Origin: Haloactinomyces albus
Lineage (GTDB): Bacteria > Actinomycetota > Actinomycetes > Mycobacteriales > Pseudonocardiaceae
Reading direction: 5' to 3'
Assembly: GCF_031458135.1 (NCBI RefSeq)
Contig: NZ_JAVDXW010000001.1
Coordinates: 124,001-188,000 of the forward strand
Length of the DNA stretch: 64,000 nucleotides
Shown: in pieces, positions 52,297 to 61,291 of the stretch
How the letters are laid out: every line of letters starts with the position of its first letter
Numbering within the stretch: the first letter of the stretch is position 1
Position numbers and translations under genes: made by a program
Notes under the pieces: model-generated
The model's input: the letters and a program-made list of their open reading frames with translations, nothing else
Databases searched by the model: none
What the model was told of the DNA's origin: nothing

Positions 52297-54129
52297 ATGA
52301 CCTTCAGGCACGAACTGGCGCAACAACTGCGGGTGGACTCGGTCCGAGCCGGCGATGCGGCGGGTTCCGGCCATCCCACATCGTCCATGTCCGCGGCCGA
52401 CCTCTTGGCGGCGATGCTGGATGGCCACCTCCGGCTCGACTTCGAGCGCCCCGACAATCCGCGCAATGATCACCTGATCTTCTCCAAGGGCCATGCCTCG
52501 CCGTTGCTGTACTCGTGTTTCAAGGCGGCAGGCGCGATCGACGACGCGGAACTGCTGACGTTCCGCAAGTTCGGCAGCCGCTTGGAAGGCCACCCGACCC
52601 CGGCTCTTCCCTGGGTCGATGTCGCCACCGGTTCACTCGGACAGGGTCTGCCCATCGGGGTCGGGCTCGCCCTGACCGGCAAGCAACTCGATCAACTGCC
52701 CTACCGGGTATGGGTGGTCTGCGGCGACAGCGAGATGGCCGAGGGCTCCATCTGGGAAGCCTTCGAGCATGCCGCCCATGCCAACCTCGACAACCTGGTC
52801 GCGATCGTCGATGTCAACCGGCTCGGCCAGACCGGTGAAACCATGCACGGCTGGGACGTGCAGTCCTACGTCGATCGGGCAAGGGCCACGGGATGGCATG
52901 CGATCGACATCGACGGGCACGATCCCGAACAGGTGGAGGCCGCCCTCAGCGAGGCCGAGTCGCACAGCGGCGGGCCGACCGTCATCGTCGCCCGCACCAA
53001 GAAGGGCAAGGGAGTCACCGCGGTCGAGGACCTGACCGGTAAGCACGGCAAGCCGTTGCCGGACGCCGCGGAGGCGATCGAGGAACTCGGTGGGGCCCGC
53101 GACCTGCGGGTCACGGTGTCCAAGCCCGACAGCGGTGAGCTGACCCAGGCCTTCCGTGTGGAGGGGGCGGACCTGCCTCGATACGAAGTCGGGGAGGAAG
53201 TCGCCACCCGCAAGGCCTACGGGCAGACGCTGCGCGCCGTGGGATCGAGGCGGGGCGACGTGGTCGCGATGGACGGCGAGGTCTCCAACTCCACCCATTC
53301 CGAGCAGTTCCGGGAAGGGCATCCGGAGCGCTACTTCGAGATGTACATCGCCGAGCAGCAGATGATCGCGGCGGCCGTGGGGATGCAGGTACGGGGATGG
53401 CGGCCGTTCGCCTCCACCTTCGCGGCCTTTCTGACCCGGGCTTACGACTTCATCCGCATGGCCGCGGTCAGCCGGGCCGACCTGTGCCTGATGGGGTCGC
53501 ACGCCGGGGTCGCCATCGGTGAGGACGGTCCCTCGCAGATGGCGCTGGAAGACCTCGCCGCGTTGCGCGCGGTGCACGGCAGCACGGTGCTGTACCCGTG
53601 TGACGCCAACCAGACCGCGAAGCTGCTGGAACCGATGGCCGACCGTCCCGGCATCTCCTACCTGCGGACCAGCAGGGGCGGACATCCCGTCATCTACGGC
53701 CCCGACGAGGAGTTCGAGATCGGCGGCTCGAAGGTGGTGCGTGATGGCAACGACGTCACGCTCGTCGGGGCGGGGGTGACCCTGCACGAGGCGGTGCGTG
53801 CCGCGGACCTGCTGGCCGAGGAGGGGATACGGGCGCGCGTGATCGATCTGTACTCGATCAAGCCGGTCGATACCGCCACCCTGCGTGCCGCTGCCGAACA
53901 AACCTCGGGACTGGTCACGGCCGAGGATCACTGGCCGGAAGGCGGTCTCGGGGACACGGTGCTGGCCGCGCTGGCCGAGAGCGGGACCATGGCGCCGGTA
54001 CACAAGCTGGCCGTGCCTGCCATGCCCGGTTCCGGCAAACCCGCCGAGCTCCTGCGGCAGGCGGCGATCGACGCCGAAGCCATTGCCGAGGCGGCCCGGC
54101 GGCTCGTGCGTCAGCCGAGCATGGCCTGA
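52297..54129 (+). CDS. Transketolase, short single-chain type
   Basis: The 610-residue thiamine-diphosphate enzyme transfers two-carbon units between sugar phosphates. The N-terminal part has SVRAGDAAGSGHPTSSMSAAD and the TPP/metal motif GDSEMAEGSIWEA...N near residue 145. The pyrimidine domain has YIAEQQMIAAAVGMQ with the catalytic glutamate, and a C-terminal domain follows. It is shorter than the usual 690-residue enzyme and resembles the archaeal or split-gene type joined in one chain. Start choice is uncertain: ATG 52297 matches the family N-terminus, while ATG 52249 adds 16 residues; neither has a strong ribosome site. Confidence 0.87.
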   Translation: MTFRHELAQQLRVDSVRAGDAAGSGHPTSSMSAADLLAAMLDGHLRLDFERPDNPRNDHLIFSKGHASPLLYSCFKAAGAIDDAELLTFRKFGSRLEGHPTPALPWVDVATGSLGQGLPIGVGLALTGKQLDQLPYRVWVVCGDSEMAEGSIWEAFEHAAHANLDNLVAIVDVNRLGQTGETMHGWDVQSYVDRARATGWHAIDIDGHDPEQVEAALSEAESHSGGPTVIVARTKKGKGVTAVEDLTGKHGKPLPDAAEAIEELGGARDLRVTVSKPDSGELTQAFRVEGADLPRYEVGEEVATRKAYGQTLRAVGSRRGDVVAMDGEVSNSTHSEQFREGHPERYFEMYIAEQQMIAAAVGMQVRGWRPFASTFAAFLTRAYDFIRMAAVSRADLCLMGSHAGVAIGEDGPSQMALEDLAALRAVHGSTVLYPCDANQTAKLLEPMADRPGISYLRTSRGGHPVIYGPDEEFEIGGSKVVRDGNDVTLVGAGVTLHEAVRAADLLAEEGIRARVIDLYSIKPVDTATLRAAAEQTSGLVTAEDHWPEGGLGDTVLAALAESGTMAPVHKLAVPAMPGSGKPAELLRQAAIDAEAIAEAARRLVRQPSMA

Positions 54130-54194
54130 TCCGCTTTCCTTCCCGACGGGTTCTCCCTGCGGACGCTCCGCCTGCGACCGTCCCTTGCAGGCGT

Positions 54195-54228
54195 CGGCCG
54201 CACGGCGGGTCGCCCTGCCGTGCGGCCG
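54195..54228 (+). terminator. Hairpin terminator after transketolase
   Basis: Perfect 12-bp arms (54195-54206 and 54217-54228) with a ten-base loop lie 65 bases beyond the transketolase stop and 63 bases before tex. Confidence 0.75.
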
Positions 54229-54291
54229 GCGAACCGGGATCGGCGAGAATGTGCCCCGGAAGATCTCAGTGGCAAGCGGATCAGGGTGACA

Positions 54292-56676
54292 ATGTCGGTT
54301 CAGGACAGGATCGCCGAGGAGCTCGGCGTACGCTCGGGGCAGGTGCAGGCGGCGATCGACCTGCTCGACGGCGGAGCCACCGTGCCCTTCATCGCGCGGT
54401 ACCGCAAGGAAGCCACCGGGACGCTCGACGACGCGCAGCTGCGCACCCTCGACGAGCGGTTGCGGTATTTGCGGGAACTGGAACAGCGGCGCGCCACGAT
54501 CCTCGAGGAGATCCACAGCCAGGGCAAACTCGATGACGCCCTGCAGGAACGGATCATGGCCGCCGACTCGAAGGCGCGGCTGGAGGATCTCTACCTGCCC
54601 TACAAGCCCAAACGGCGCACCAAGGCACAGATCGCCAAGGAGGCCGGGCTCGAACCCCTCGCCGACCAGCTCCTGACCGACCCGACCCGGGATCCGCACA
54701 CGAGTGCGGCCGCTTTCGTCGACGCCGACCACGGTGTCGCCGACGAGACCGCGGCCCTGCAGGGGGCACGCTCGATTCTGGTCGAGCGCTTCGCCGAGGA
54801 CGGCGATCTGATCGGGGAACTCCGCGAGCGTGCATGGTCGCGCGGACATCTGACCTCCCGTGTGCGCGAGGGCAAGGAGGAAGCCGGGGCCAAGTTCGCC
54901 GATTACTTCGACTTCTCCGAACCTCTCACCAAGCTGCCCTCCCACCGGGTCCTGGCCCTGTTCCGGGGTGAGAAGGAGGAGTTCCTCGACCTCTCGCTGG
55001 AGCCCGAGCAGCCCGACGAGTCCCCGACCGAGGGATCGTCCCGGAACGGTCCGAGTGCTTACGAACTGCGTATCGCCCAGCAGTTCGGCATCGCCGAGGA
55101 GGGCAGGCCCGCCGACCCGTGGCTGCGGGAAACCGTCCGCTGGGCCTGGCGCACCCGCATCATGGTCCATCTCGACGTCGACCTGCGGACACGCCTGCGG
55201 CAGGCGGCCGAGGACGAGGCGGTGCGCGTGTTCGCCGGGAACCTGCGTGATCTGCTGCTGGCCGCACCGGCCGGGACCCGCCCGACAATGGGCCTGGACC
55301 CGGGTTACCGCGCAGGCGTGAAGGTCGCAGTGGTCGACGCGACGGGCAAGCTGGTGGCCACCGAGACGGTCCACCCACACGAACCACAGCGCCGCTGGGA
55401 GGAGGCCGTGGCCACGCTGTCCCGCCTCGCCCGAGCCCACGACGTGGAACTGCTCGCCATCGGCAACGGCACTGCGTCCCGCGAGACCGACAAGCTCGCG
55501 GCCGAGATCATCCGGGGCATGCCGGGCCTGACCAAGGTGTCGGTCTCGGAGGCCGGCGCCTCGGTGTACTCCGCCTCGGCCTATGCCTCGCGGGAACTGC
55601 CCGAGCTGGACGTGTCCCTGCGCGGTGCCGTGTCGATCGCACGCCGCCTGCAGGATCCGCTGGCCGAGCTGGTCAAGATCGAACCCAAGTCCATCGGTGT
55701 CGGGCAGTACCAGCACGACCTGGCCGAGGGCAAGCTCTCGCGGTCACTGGATGCGGTCGTGGAGGACTGCGTCAACGCCGTCGGCGTCGACGTCAACACC
55801 GCCTCGGCTCCCCTGCTGACTCGCGTGTCGGGCATCAGCGCGGGCCTGGCGGAGAACATCGTGCTGCACCGCGAGGAGCACGGCCCGTTCCGGTCGCGCC
55901 GGGCACTGACCGACATTTCCCGGCTGGGGTCGAAGACGTTCGAACAGTGTGCGGGCTTCCTGCGCATCCCCAACGGGGACGATCCGCTGGATGCCTCCAG
56001 CGTGCACCCGGAGAGCTACCCGGTGGTGCACCGCATCCTCGCATCGACCGAGCACGACATCACCTCGCTGATCGGCAATACCACGGCGCTGCGCGCGCTC
56101 GACCCGAAGAAGTTCGTCGACGACACCTTCGGCCTGCCGACCGTCACCGACATCGTCGGGGAACTGGAAAAGCCCGGACGGGACCCGCGGCCGACGTTTC
56201 GGACGGCCTCCTTCGCCGAAGGGGTCGACACGCTCGCCGACCTCGAGCCAGGCATGGTGCTGGAGGGCGCGGTCACCAACGTCGCCGCCTTCGGGGCTTT
56301 CGTCGACATCGGAGTGCATCAGGACGGTCTGGTGCACGTCTCGGCAATGTCGAAATCCTTCGTCACCGATCCGCGCGAGGTGGTCAAACCCGGTGATGTC
56401 GTGCGGGTGAAGGTGCACAGCGTCGACATCCCGCGCAACCGCATCTCGCTGACGCTGCGGTTGGACGACGACGTCGAGACGGGCGACACCAAGCAGCAGG
56501 CCGAGCAGCAACGGGACGGCGGCACCGGGAACGGCAAGAGCAGCAAGTCCGGGGCACACTCCGGAGGAAAGAAACCACGCCAGGACCGCGGCGGGAAAAG
56601 CAGCAAGCAGAACAGCAAGCAGGGCGGTGGCGCCCTCGCCGACGCCCTGCGGCGCGCCGGCTACGACAACGGCTGA
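54292..56676 (+). CDS. tex: Tex-family RNA-binding transcription accessory protein
   Basis: Tex binds nucleic acid through a C-terminal S1 domain and acts in transcription or RNA metabolism. The 794-residue protein has the N-terminal helical region (TVPFIARYRKEATGTLDD near 30), a YqgF-like domain from about 335 (MGLDPGYRAGVKVAVVD), and a helix-hairpin-helix segment (about 500-560; AVGVDVNTASAPLLTRVSG). The S1 domain (about 650-725) includes GMVLEGAVTNVAAFGAFVDI. It ends with about 60 lysine/glycine/serine-rich residues, a disordered RNA-binding-type tail. ATG 54292 was chosen; a GTG two codons earlier is equally possible. Confidence 0.93.
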   Translation: MSVQDRIAEELGVRSGQVQAAIDLLDGGATVPFIARYRKEATGTLDDAQLRTLDERLRYLRELEQRRATILEEIHSQGKLDDALQERIMAADSKARLEDLYLPYKPKRRTKAQIAKEAGLEPLADQLLTDPTRDPHTSAAAFVDADHGVADETAALQGARSILVERFAEDGDLIGELRERAWSRGHLTSRVREGKEEAGAKFADYFDFSEPLTKLPSHRVLALFRGEKEEFLDLSLEPEQPDESPTEGSSRNGPSAYELRIAQQFGIAEEGRPADPWLRETVRWAWRTRIMVHLDVDLRTRLRQAAEDEAVRVFAGNLRDLLLAAPAGTRPTMGLDPGYRAGVKVAVVDATGKLVATETVHPHEPQRRWEEAVATLSRLARAHDVELLAIGNGTASRETDKLAAEIIRGMPGLTKVSVSEAGASVYSASAYASRELPELDVSLRGAVSIARRLQDPLAELVKIEPKSIGVGQYQHDLAEGKLSRSLDAVVEDCVNAVGVDVNTASAPLLTRVSGISAGLAENIVLHREEHGPFRSRRALTDISRLGSKTFEQCAGFLRIPNGDDPLDASSVHPESYPVVHRILASTEHDITSLIGNTTALRALDPKKFVDDTFGLPTVTDIVGELEKPGRDPRPTFRTASFAEGVDTLADLEPGMVLEGAVTNVAAFGAFVDIGVHQDGLVHVSAMSKSFVTDPREVVKPGDVVRVKVHSVDIPRNRISLTLRLDDDVETGDTKQQAEQQRDGGTGNGKSSKSGAHSGGKKPRQDRGGKSSKQNSKQGGGALADALRRAGYDNG

Positions 56677-56780
56677 TCGTGCCACCGGCTCGGCGATGCG
56701 GACACGCCACACCGGTCGACGAACGCGAGCACCCTCACCGAGACCGATCAATCCGCCTCGCAGAAGCGAGCGGGTAAGCA

Positions 56781-56811
56781 TTGACTTCCACTTCACTTGA
56801 AGTCACACGAT
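56781..56811 (+). promoter_or_regulatory. MerR-type promoter of the ABC exporter gene
   Basis: TTGACT (56781-56786), a 19-bp spacer, CACGAT (56806-56811). The inverted repeat TGACTTC (56782-56788) / GAAGTCA (56799-56805) fills the spacer. Over-long spacers with a central palindrome are the hallmark of MerR-family activated promoters. No merR gene lies nearby. Confidence 0.55.
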
Positions 56812-56854
56812 CGTCGTGCCCCGCGCCGCCTCGTTCCCCGATGGAGGAGCCTTC

Positions 56855-58801
56855 ATGAATGACGCCGGTGTGAGCTGGGCAACGATGCGTTCGCTGGCCA
56901 GTGACAAATCGGTAACCCAGCAGCAGCTTCCTCCCGGTCTCGCGCACCGGATCCTGCGCTACGCGCGGCCCTACACCCGGATCATCCTGCCGTTTCTGGC
57001 CATCGTCGCGGCCGTGGCCGTGCTCGGCATCGTCACTCCGCTGCTGCTCAAGGCCATCATCGACAGGGGCATCGTGCCCGGCAACATCGGCGTGGTGGTC
57101 TGGCTGGCCGTGGCCGCGGCAGGCGTGGCGTTCCTGGAAGCGGCCCTGTCGCTGCTGCAACGGTGGTACTCCTCCCGGCTCGGCGAAGGATTCATCTACG
57201 ACCTGCGCTGCGAGGTCTTCGACCACGTGCAGCGCATGCCGCTGGCGTTCTTCGTCCGAGCCCAGACCGGAGCGCTGACCAGCCGCCTGAACAACGACAT
57301 CATCGGCGCGCAGCGCGCCCTGACCAACACCCTGTCCTCGGTGGTCTCCAACGTGCTGAGCCTGGTGCTGGTGCTGGGTGCCATGCTCACGCTGTCCTGG
57401 AAGATCACCCTGATCGCGCTGGTCCTGTTGCCCCTGTTCCTGCTGCCGGTGAAGTGGGTCGGCAAGCGGCTGCAGCGGGTCACCCGCGAGCAGATGGCCG
57501 TCGATGCCGAAATGAGTTCGCTGATGACCGAGCGGTTCGGCGTCGGGGGCGCCATGCTGACCAAGCTCTACGGTCGTACCGACGAGGAAACGCGGATGTT
57601 CGCCGGGCGTGCTGCACGCGTGCGCGACCTGGGTGTGCTCTCGGCGATGTACAGCCGGGTGTTCTTCGTCGCGCTGACCCTGCTGGCCGCCCTGGCCACC
57701 GCCATCGTCTACGGCCTCGGCGGTGCTCTGGTGATCGGCGGTTCCTTCCAACTGGGCACGCTGGTGGCACTGGCCGCGCTGCTCACCCGCCTGTACGGGC
57801 CGCTGACGGCGCTGTCCAACGTGCACGTCGACATCATGACGGCGTTGGTGAGCTTCCACCGCGTCTTCGAGGTCCTGGACCTGCGGCCGATGATCGAGGA
57901 ACGCTCCGACGCGGTCGAGCTTCCGGCCGATGCGAGCAGTCTCGAGTTCGACTCGGTCTCGTTCCGCTACCCGGGTTCCGAGGAAGTGTCGCTGGCGTCG
58001 CTGGAGTCGGTGGCCCGCCAGGAGAGCACTCCCGCCCACGAGGTCCTGCACGACGTTTCGTTCCGGGCCGAACCCGGCGAAATGGTGGCACTGGTGGGGC
58101 ACTCCGGCGCGGGCAAGACCACCATCAGTCAGCTCGCCGGCCGCCTGTACGAGGTGAACTCGGGCAGCGTGCGCATCGGCGGCCACGACGTACGCGACGT
58201 CACGCTGGCCTCGCTGTACTCGACGGTGGGTGTGGTGACCCAGGAGGCACACCTGTTCCACGACACCATCCGCACCAACCTCGCCTATGCGAGACCGTCG
58301 GCCACCGACGAGGAACTGCTGGAGGCGCTGCACACGGCCCAGCTCGATCACCTGCTCGCGGAGCTGCCGGAGGGACTGGACACCGTCGTGGGTGATCGCG
58401 GATACCGCATGTCCGGCGGTGAGAAGCAGCGGTTGGCGATCGCCAGGCTCCTGTTGAAGGCCCCACCGATCGTGGTTCTCGACGAGGCCACCGCGCATCT
58501 GGACTCCGAATCCGAAGCAGCGGTGCAACAGGCGCTGCGTACCGCGTTGGCCGGGCGGACCTCGTTGGTCATCGCCCACCGCCTGGCCACCATCCGCGAA
58601 GCCGACCGGATCCTGGTCGTCTCCGGTGGCCGCATCGCCGAGCAGGGCACGCACACCGAACTGCTCGCCCACGATGGCCTCTACGCCGAGCTCTACCGCA
58701 CACAGTTCGCCGCACAACCGGAGACGGCAAGGTCGATCAGCACGAACGGCTCGCGCGGCACCGGCAACAACGGGGTCCCGGTCGGCAGCAGCGAGGTGTG
58801 A
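56855..58801 (+). CDS. ABC exporter, fused membrane and ATPase domains
   Basis: This 648-residue half-transporter of the MsbA/LmrA type starts at ATG 56855 after GGAGGAG. Six helices (about residues 45-330) precede the ATPase domain (about 380-625), which has Walker A GHSGAGKTT near 415, the Q-loop VTQEAHLF, a signature of the form MSGGEKQRLA (E where Q is usual), Walker B IVVLDEATAHLD and the H-loop IAHRLATI. An insertion of about 20 residues precedes the Walker A strand. It probably works as a homodimer exporting a drug or lipid. The promoter suggests induction by a MerR-type sensor. Confidence 0.92.
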   Translation: MNDAGVSWATMRSLASDKSVTQQQLPPGLAHRILRYARPYTRIILPFLAIVAAVAVLGIVTPLLLKAIIDRGIVPGNIGVVVWLAVAAAGVAFLEAALSLLQRWYSSRLGEGFIYDLRCEVFDHVQRMPLAFFVRAQTGALTSRLNNDIIGAQRALTNTLSSVVSNVLSLVLVLGAMLTLSWKITLIALVLLPLFLLPVKWVGKRLQRVTREQMAVDAEMSSLMTERFGVGGAMLTKLYGRTDEETRMFAGRAARVRDLGVLSAMYSRVFFVALTLLAALATAIVYGLGGALVIGGSFQLGTLVALAALLTRLYGPLTALSNVHVDIMTALVSFHRVFEVLDLRPMIEERSDAVELPADASSLEFDSVSFRYPGSEEVSLASLESVARQESTPAHEVLHDVSFRAEPGEMVALVGHSGAGKTTISQLAGRLYEVNSGSVRIGGHDVRDVTLASLYSTVGVVTQEAHLFHDTIRTNLAYARPSATDEELLEALHTAQLDHLLAELPEGLDTVVGDRGYRMSGGEKQRLAIARLLLKAPPIVVLDEATAHLDSESEAAVQQALRTALAGRTSLVIAHRLATIREADRILVVSGGRIAEQGTHTELLAHDGLYAELYRTQFAAQPETARSISTNGSRGTGNNGVPVGSSEV

Positions 58802-58818
58802 CGCTCGGAGCCGCGTTC

Positions 58819-59019
58819 TCAGGTGCCGAGTGAACCGTTCCGGAGTGCCCCGACGAACCTTTTCCACTGCGGCTCATCAAATCGCAGTGCAGGCCCCTCG
58901 GGATCCTTGGAGTCCCTTGCCGCCACGTTCTCGGCGGCGAATGCGACCTCGACGCAGTCGGAGCCATTGCTGCTGTAACTCGACTTCCGCCAGACCAGCT
59001 TGTTGTCGGCGGCAACCAT
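58819..59019 (-). CDS. DUF397 protein
   Basis: This 66-residue protein has the DUF397 pattern: WRKSSYSSNGSDCVEVA at the N-terminus, VAARDSKDPEGPALRF in the middle and W-x-x-F near the end. ATG 59019 follows GGAG by five bases. DUF397 genes commonly follow a helix-turn-helix gene of the Scr1/DUF5753 type, as here, 13 bp away. Such pairs influence growth and development in actinomycetes. It converges with the ABC exporter gene. Confidence 0.88.
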   Translation of the reverse strand: MVAADNKLVWRKSSYSSNGSDCVEVAFAAENVAARDSKDPEGPALRFDEPQWKRFVGALRNGSLGT

Positions 59020-59032
59020 TGCTTCTCCTCGG

Positions 59033-59884
59033 TCAGGCCAGTGCGTCCGCACGAGCTCGAACCGCCTTGGCGGACTCAGCCTGCGACAACGCAACAGAAC
59101 GTAATGCTTCAGCATTATGACTATACGCTCCAACCTGCTCCTGATCTTGAACGTAGACCGCACCGTCGGGGATCTCCACGTAGCCGATCGACTGCGCTTC
59201 ATCGAAGTCCAGGACCGTGAACCGTCCTTCCAGGCCATCGTGGCGACCAACCACCGTGGGCACGATCAGCACTTCCACGTTGGGAAGCTCCGAGATAGTT
59301 ACCAAGCGCTCAAGTTGTTCCTTCATGATCGCCGTACCACCGATTGGCCGGTCGAGAACCGACTCTTCGATCAGTGCTGTGAGATGCAACGGCGATGTCT
59401 CGCAGAACAGCCGCTGCTGCCGCTCCATCCGCAGGCTCACCAGTCGCTCGCCTTGGTCCGGCCGTACCCGGGAACTCGGGGAGGTCATCGCGACGGCGTA
59501 TTCCGACGTCTGCACCAAGGCGGGGAGGACGAGCGGCGCATATGTGATCTCACGAATCGCAAGCCCTTCCAGCCCAACGAAAGTGCGTAACCAGTCCGGG
59601 ATCACATCTACCCACGGAGCCAGCCACGTCCGCTGGTCCGCACGGCCACACAACGAGGCAAGCCGATCAATGTCCCAGGTAGGGGCGCCATAGAACTCAA
59701 GTAAACCGGCAATCTGCTGCGGCTGTGGAAAGTACATGCCTTTCTCGAAATGACCGACCAGGCTGGGTGAGCAACCGATCGCCTTGGCCGCAGCAGCCAG
59801 GGTCTCGCCCGAACGCTTGCGGTATCGGGCCAGCTCGACCCCGATCAGCCAGCGCAACGCCGAAGGATCATTCCGCCCTGACAC
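59033..59884 (-). CDS. Helix-turn-helix regulator, Scr1/DUF5753 type
   Basis: This 283-residue regulator begins at GTG 59884, seven bases after GGAGG. An N-terminal XRE helix-turn-helix (about residues 15-70, including LAAAAKAIGCSPSLVGHFEKG) is followed by the DUF5753 effector domain (about 90-275; YAPLVLPALVQTSEYAVAM, LTALIEESVL). It is paired with the DUF397 gene downstream and divergent from a small acidic protein gene, probable members of one module. Its ligand is unknown. A -10-like TATAAA lies at 59986-59981 on its strand. Confidence 0.88.
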   Translation of the reverse strand: MSGRNDPSALRWLIGVELARYRKRSGETLAAAAKAIGCSPSLVGHFEKGMYFPQPQQIAGLLEFYGAPTWDIDRLASLCGRADQRTWLAPWVDVIPDWLRTFVGLEGLAIREITYAPLVLPALVQTSEYAVAMTSPSSRVRPDQGERLVSLRMERQQRLFCETSPLHLTALIEESVLDRPIGGTAIMKEQLERLVTISELPNVEVLIVPTVVGRHDGLEGRFTVLDFDEAQSIGYVEIPDGAVYVQDQEQVGAYSHNAEALRSVALSQAESAKAVRARADALA

Positions 59885-59970
59885 CCAGCACCTCCATGAA
59901 CCACACCAGCACGTACACAGTCTGCCTTGCTTCGAGCAACAGCGGGCATACCACTCGACCAGGGCATGGC

Positions 59971-59997
59971 AGAAGCTAGATTTATAGCTAAACTTCT
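59971..59997. promoter_or_regulatory. A/T-rich divergent promoter with nested inverted repeats
   Basis: AGAAG (59971-59975) pairs with CTTCT (59993-59997), and inside it AGCTA (59974-59978) pairs with TAGCT (59985-59989). It lies between the HTH gene and the small acidic protein gene, the natural place for an autoregulatory operator. Confidence 0.45.
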
Positions 59998-60029
59998 AGT
60001 TGTCATTGTTGCTCACCAAGGAGGTTGAG

Positions 60030-60329
60030 ATGCTCTCCGTCGAGGAAACCGCCGACTGGGCGCCCGAACCGGACGAACTCGCGGCGATCGAGCCCGCGCT
60101 GGAAGCCCCACCCCGCCTCTTCGCGATCTGCGAGCTCGACAGGGACTCCGACGGGGAACTGCTCGGCGGTTTCGTGTTCGCCTGGGGACTGGCGTGGCCC
60201 GACCGGGCGGAGCTGGTCGGCGCTGACGGGAGCACCCGAGGCAGTTTCCGCTCCGTGCAGCGAGCACTGGAGATCTTCGCCCGCACCGGCGAGGTCCGGC
60301 TGGCCTGGCCCACACCGGCGGCGGCCTGA
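60030..60329 (+). CDS. Small acidic protein of the HTH/DUF397 module
   Basis: The 99-residue product starts at ATG 60030 after a perfect AAGGAGG (60018-60024); an in-frame start ten codons upstream has no ribosome site. It is glutamate/aspartate-rich in the first 30 residues, then has a compact mixed alpha/beta pattern (RLFAICELDRDSDGELLGGF, SFRSVQRALEIFARTGEVRL). No signal peptide or membrane helix is seen and I do not recognise the family. Its divergent position suggests control by the HTH protein. A 12-bp hairpin ends the gene. Confidence 0.7.
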   Translation: MLSVEETADWAPEPDELAAIEPALEAPPRLFAICELDRDSDGELLGGFVFAWGLAWPDRAELVGADGSTRGSFRSVQRALEIFARTGEVRLAWPTPAAA

Positions 60330-60351
60330 CCGGGGGACACGGCTGCGGTCC

Positions 60352-60383
60352 GGGTGCGTGCCCGCCTGGGTGGGCACGCACCC
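60352..60383 (+). terminator. Hairpin terminator after the small acidic protein
   Basis: Perfect 12-bp arms (60352-60363 and 60372-60383) with an eight-base loop lie between the small gene and the IclR gene. Confidence 0.75.
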
Positions 60384-60400
60384 AGGCCTGGGATATTAGA

Positions 60401-60420
60401 GTTCCGGATCAGAACCGGAC
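60401..60420 (+). promoter_or_regulatory. Candidate autoregulatory operator of the IclR gene
   Basis: GTTC-N7-GAAC (60401-60415) overlaps TCCGG-N7-CCGGA (60403-60419), about 25 bases before the regulator start. IclR proteins usually bind short inverted repeats near their own promoter. Confidence 0.4.
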
Positions 60421-60442
60421 CGATGTCGATCAAGAGGTGGCG

Positions 60443-61228
60443 ATGGTTGAGGAGCGCGGGGAGCACTTCGTCAAGTCCTTCGAACGCGGGTTGGCAGTTC
60501 TTCGTGCCTTCTCCGCCGAACAACCCGAACTGACGCTCACCGAGGTCGCGGAGTCGGCGGAACTGACCCGGGCCGGAGCCCGCCGGTTTCTGCTGACCCT
60601 GGTCGATCTCGGCTACGTGCGGATGAGCGGGCGCCGGTTCGCGTTGACACCGCGCGTGATGGAGTTCGGCTACGCGTTCCTGTCGGGCCGACCGCTGCCG
60701 ACGATCGCCGATCCGCATCTGCATCAGCTTGCCGAGGATCTCCGGGAAAGCACGTCGGTGGCCGTGCTGGACGGCAACGACATCTACTACGTGGCTCGGG
60801 TCCCCAGTTCCCGACTGCTGTCCGTGGCGATCACGGTGGGCACCCGGTTTCCCGCACATGCGACGTCGATGGGCAAGGTGCTGCTGGCCGGACTCAGCGA
60901 GCAGGACTTCTCCGCTCGCCTGGAGTCGATGGAGCTGTCGGCGCTCACGGAGCGCACGATCACCTCCCCGAAAGCCCTGCGGGCGGAGATCGAGCAGGTC
61001 CGTGCCCGGGGATGGGCCTTGTCGGACGGCGAGCTGGAGGAGGGGCTGCACGGAGTCGCCGCACCGCTGCGCGATCGCTCCGCCCACGTCATCGCGGCCG
61101 TGAACATCTCGCTGCAGACACACTCGACCGAGGAATCGATGGTTCGCCGCGACATCGTCCCGCCTCTGCTGTCCGCGGCCTCCCGCATCGAAGCCGACCT
61201 CAGCCTGCATCCGACGCAGATGTGGTGA
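60443..61228 (+). CDS. IclR-family transcriptional regulator
   Basis: The 261-residue regulator starts at ATG 60443 behind AAGAGG; an in-frame GTG six bases earlier overlaps the ribosome site. The N-terminal winged helix-turn-helix (about residues 10-70) includes LTEVAESAELTRAGARRFLLTL, closest to the PcaR/PobR branch. The effector domain (about 80-255) has ATSMGKVLLAGL and RARGWALSDGELEEGLHGVAAP. PcaR-type proteins control aromatic-acid catabolism, but the adjacent convergent genes are a dehydrogenase and a sugar isomerase-like protein, so the regulated pathway is uncertain. Confidence 0.9.
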   Translation: MVEERGEHFVKSFERGLAVLRAFSAEQPELTLTEVAESAELTRAGARRFLLTLVDLGYVRMSGRRFALTPRVMEFGYAFLSGRPLPTIADPHLHQLAEDLRESTSVAVLDGNDIYYVARVPSSRLLSVAITVGTRFPAHATSMGKVLLAGLSEQDFSARLESMELSALTERTITSPKALRAEIEQVRARGWALSDGELEEGLHGVAAPLRDRSAHVIAAVNISLQTHSTEESMVRRDIVPPLLSAASRIEADLSLHPTQMW

Positions 61229-61230
61229 CC

Positions 61231-61288
61231 CTCCCGAGCGGGGCCATCCTCATCGGACGGAAGTCCGCGAGGAGAGCCCCGCAGGGAG
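61231..61288. terminator. Extended bidirectional stem-loop
   Basis: CTCCC (61231-61235) and GCGGGGC (61238-61244) pair with GCCCCGC (61276-61282) and GGGAG (61284-61288), with a smaller GGAC/GTCC hairpin inside. It fills the gap between two convergent genes. Confidence 0.6.
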
Positions 61289-61291
61289 AGC

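Noticed and set aside
52633-55716. Open frame of about 1027 codons on the minus strand
   Set aside because: It lies opposite transketolase and tex, which have clear motifs. Long antisense frames are expected at this G/C content, and the product has no recognisable domain.
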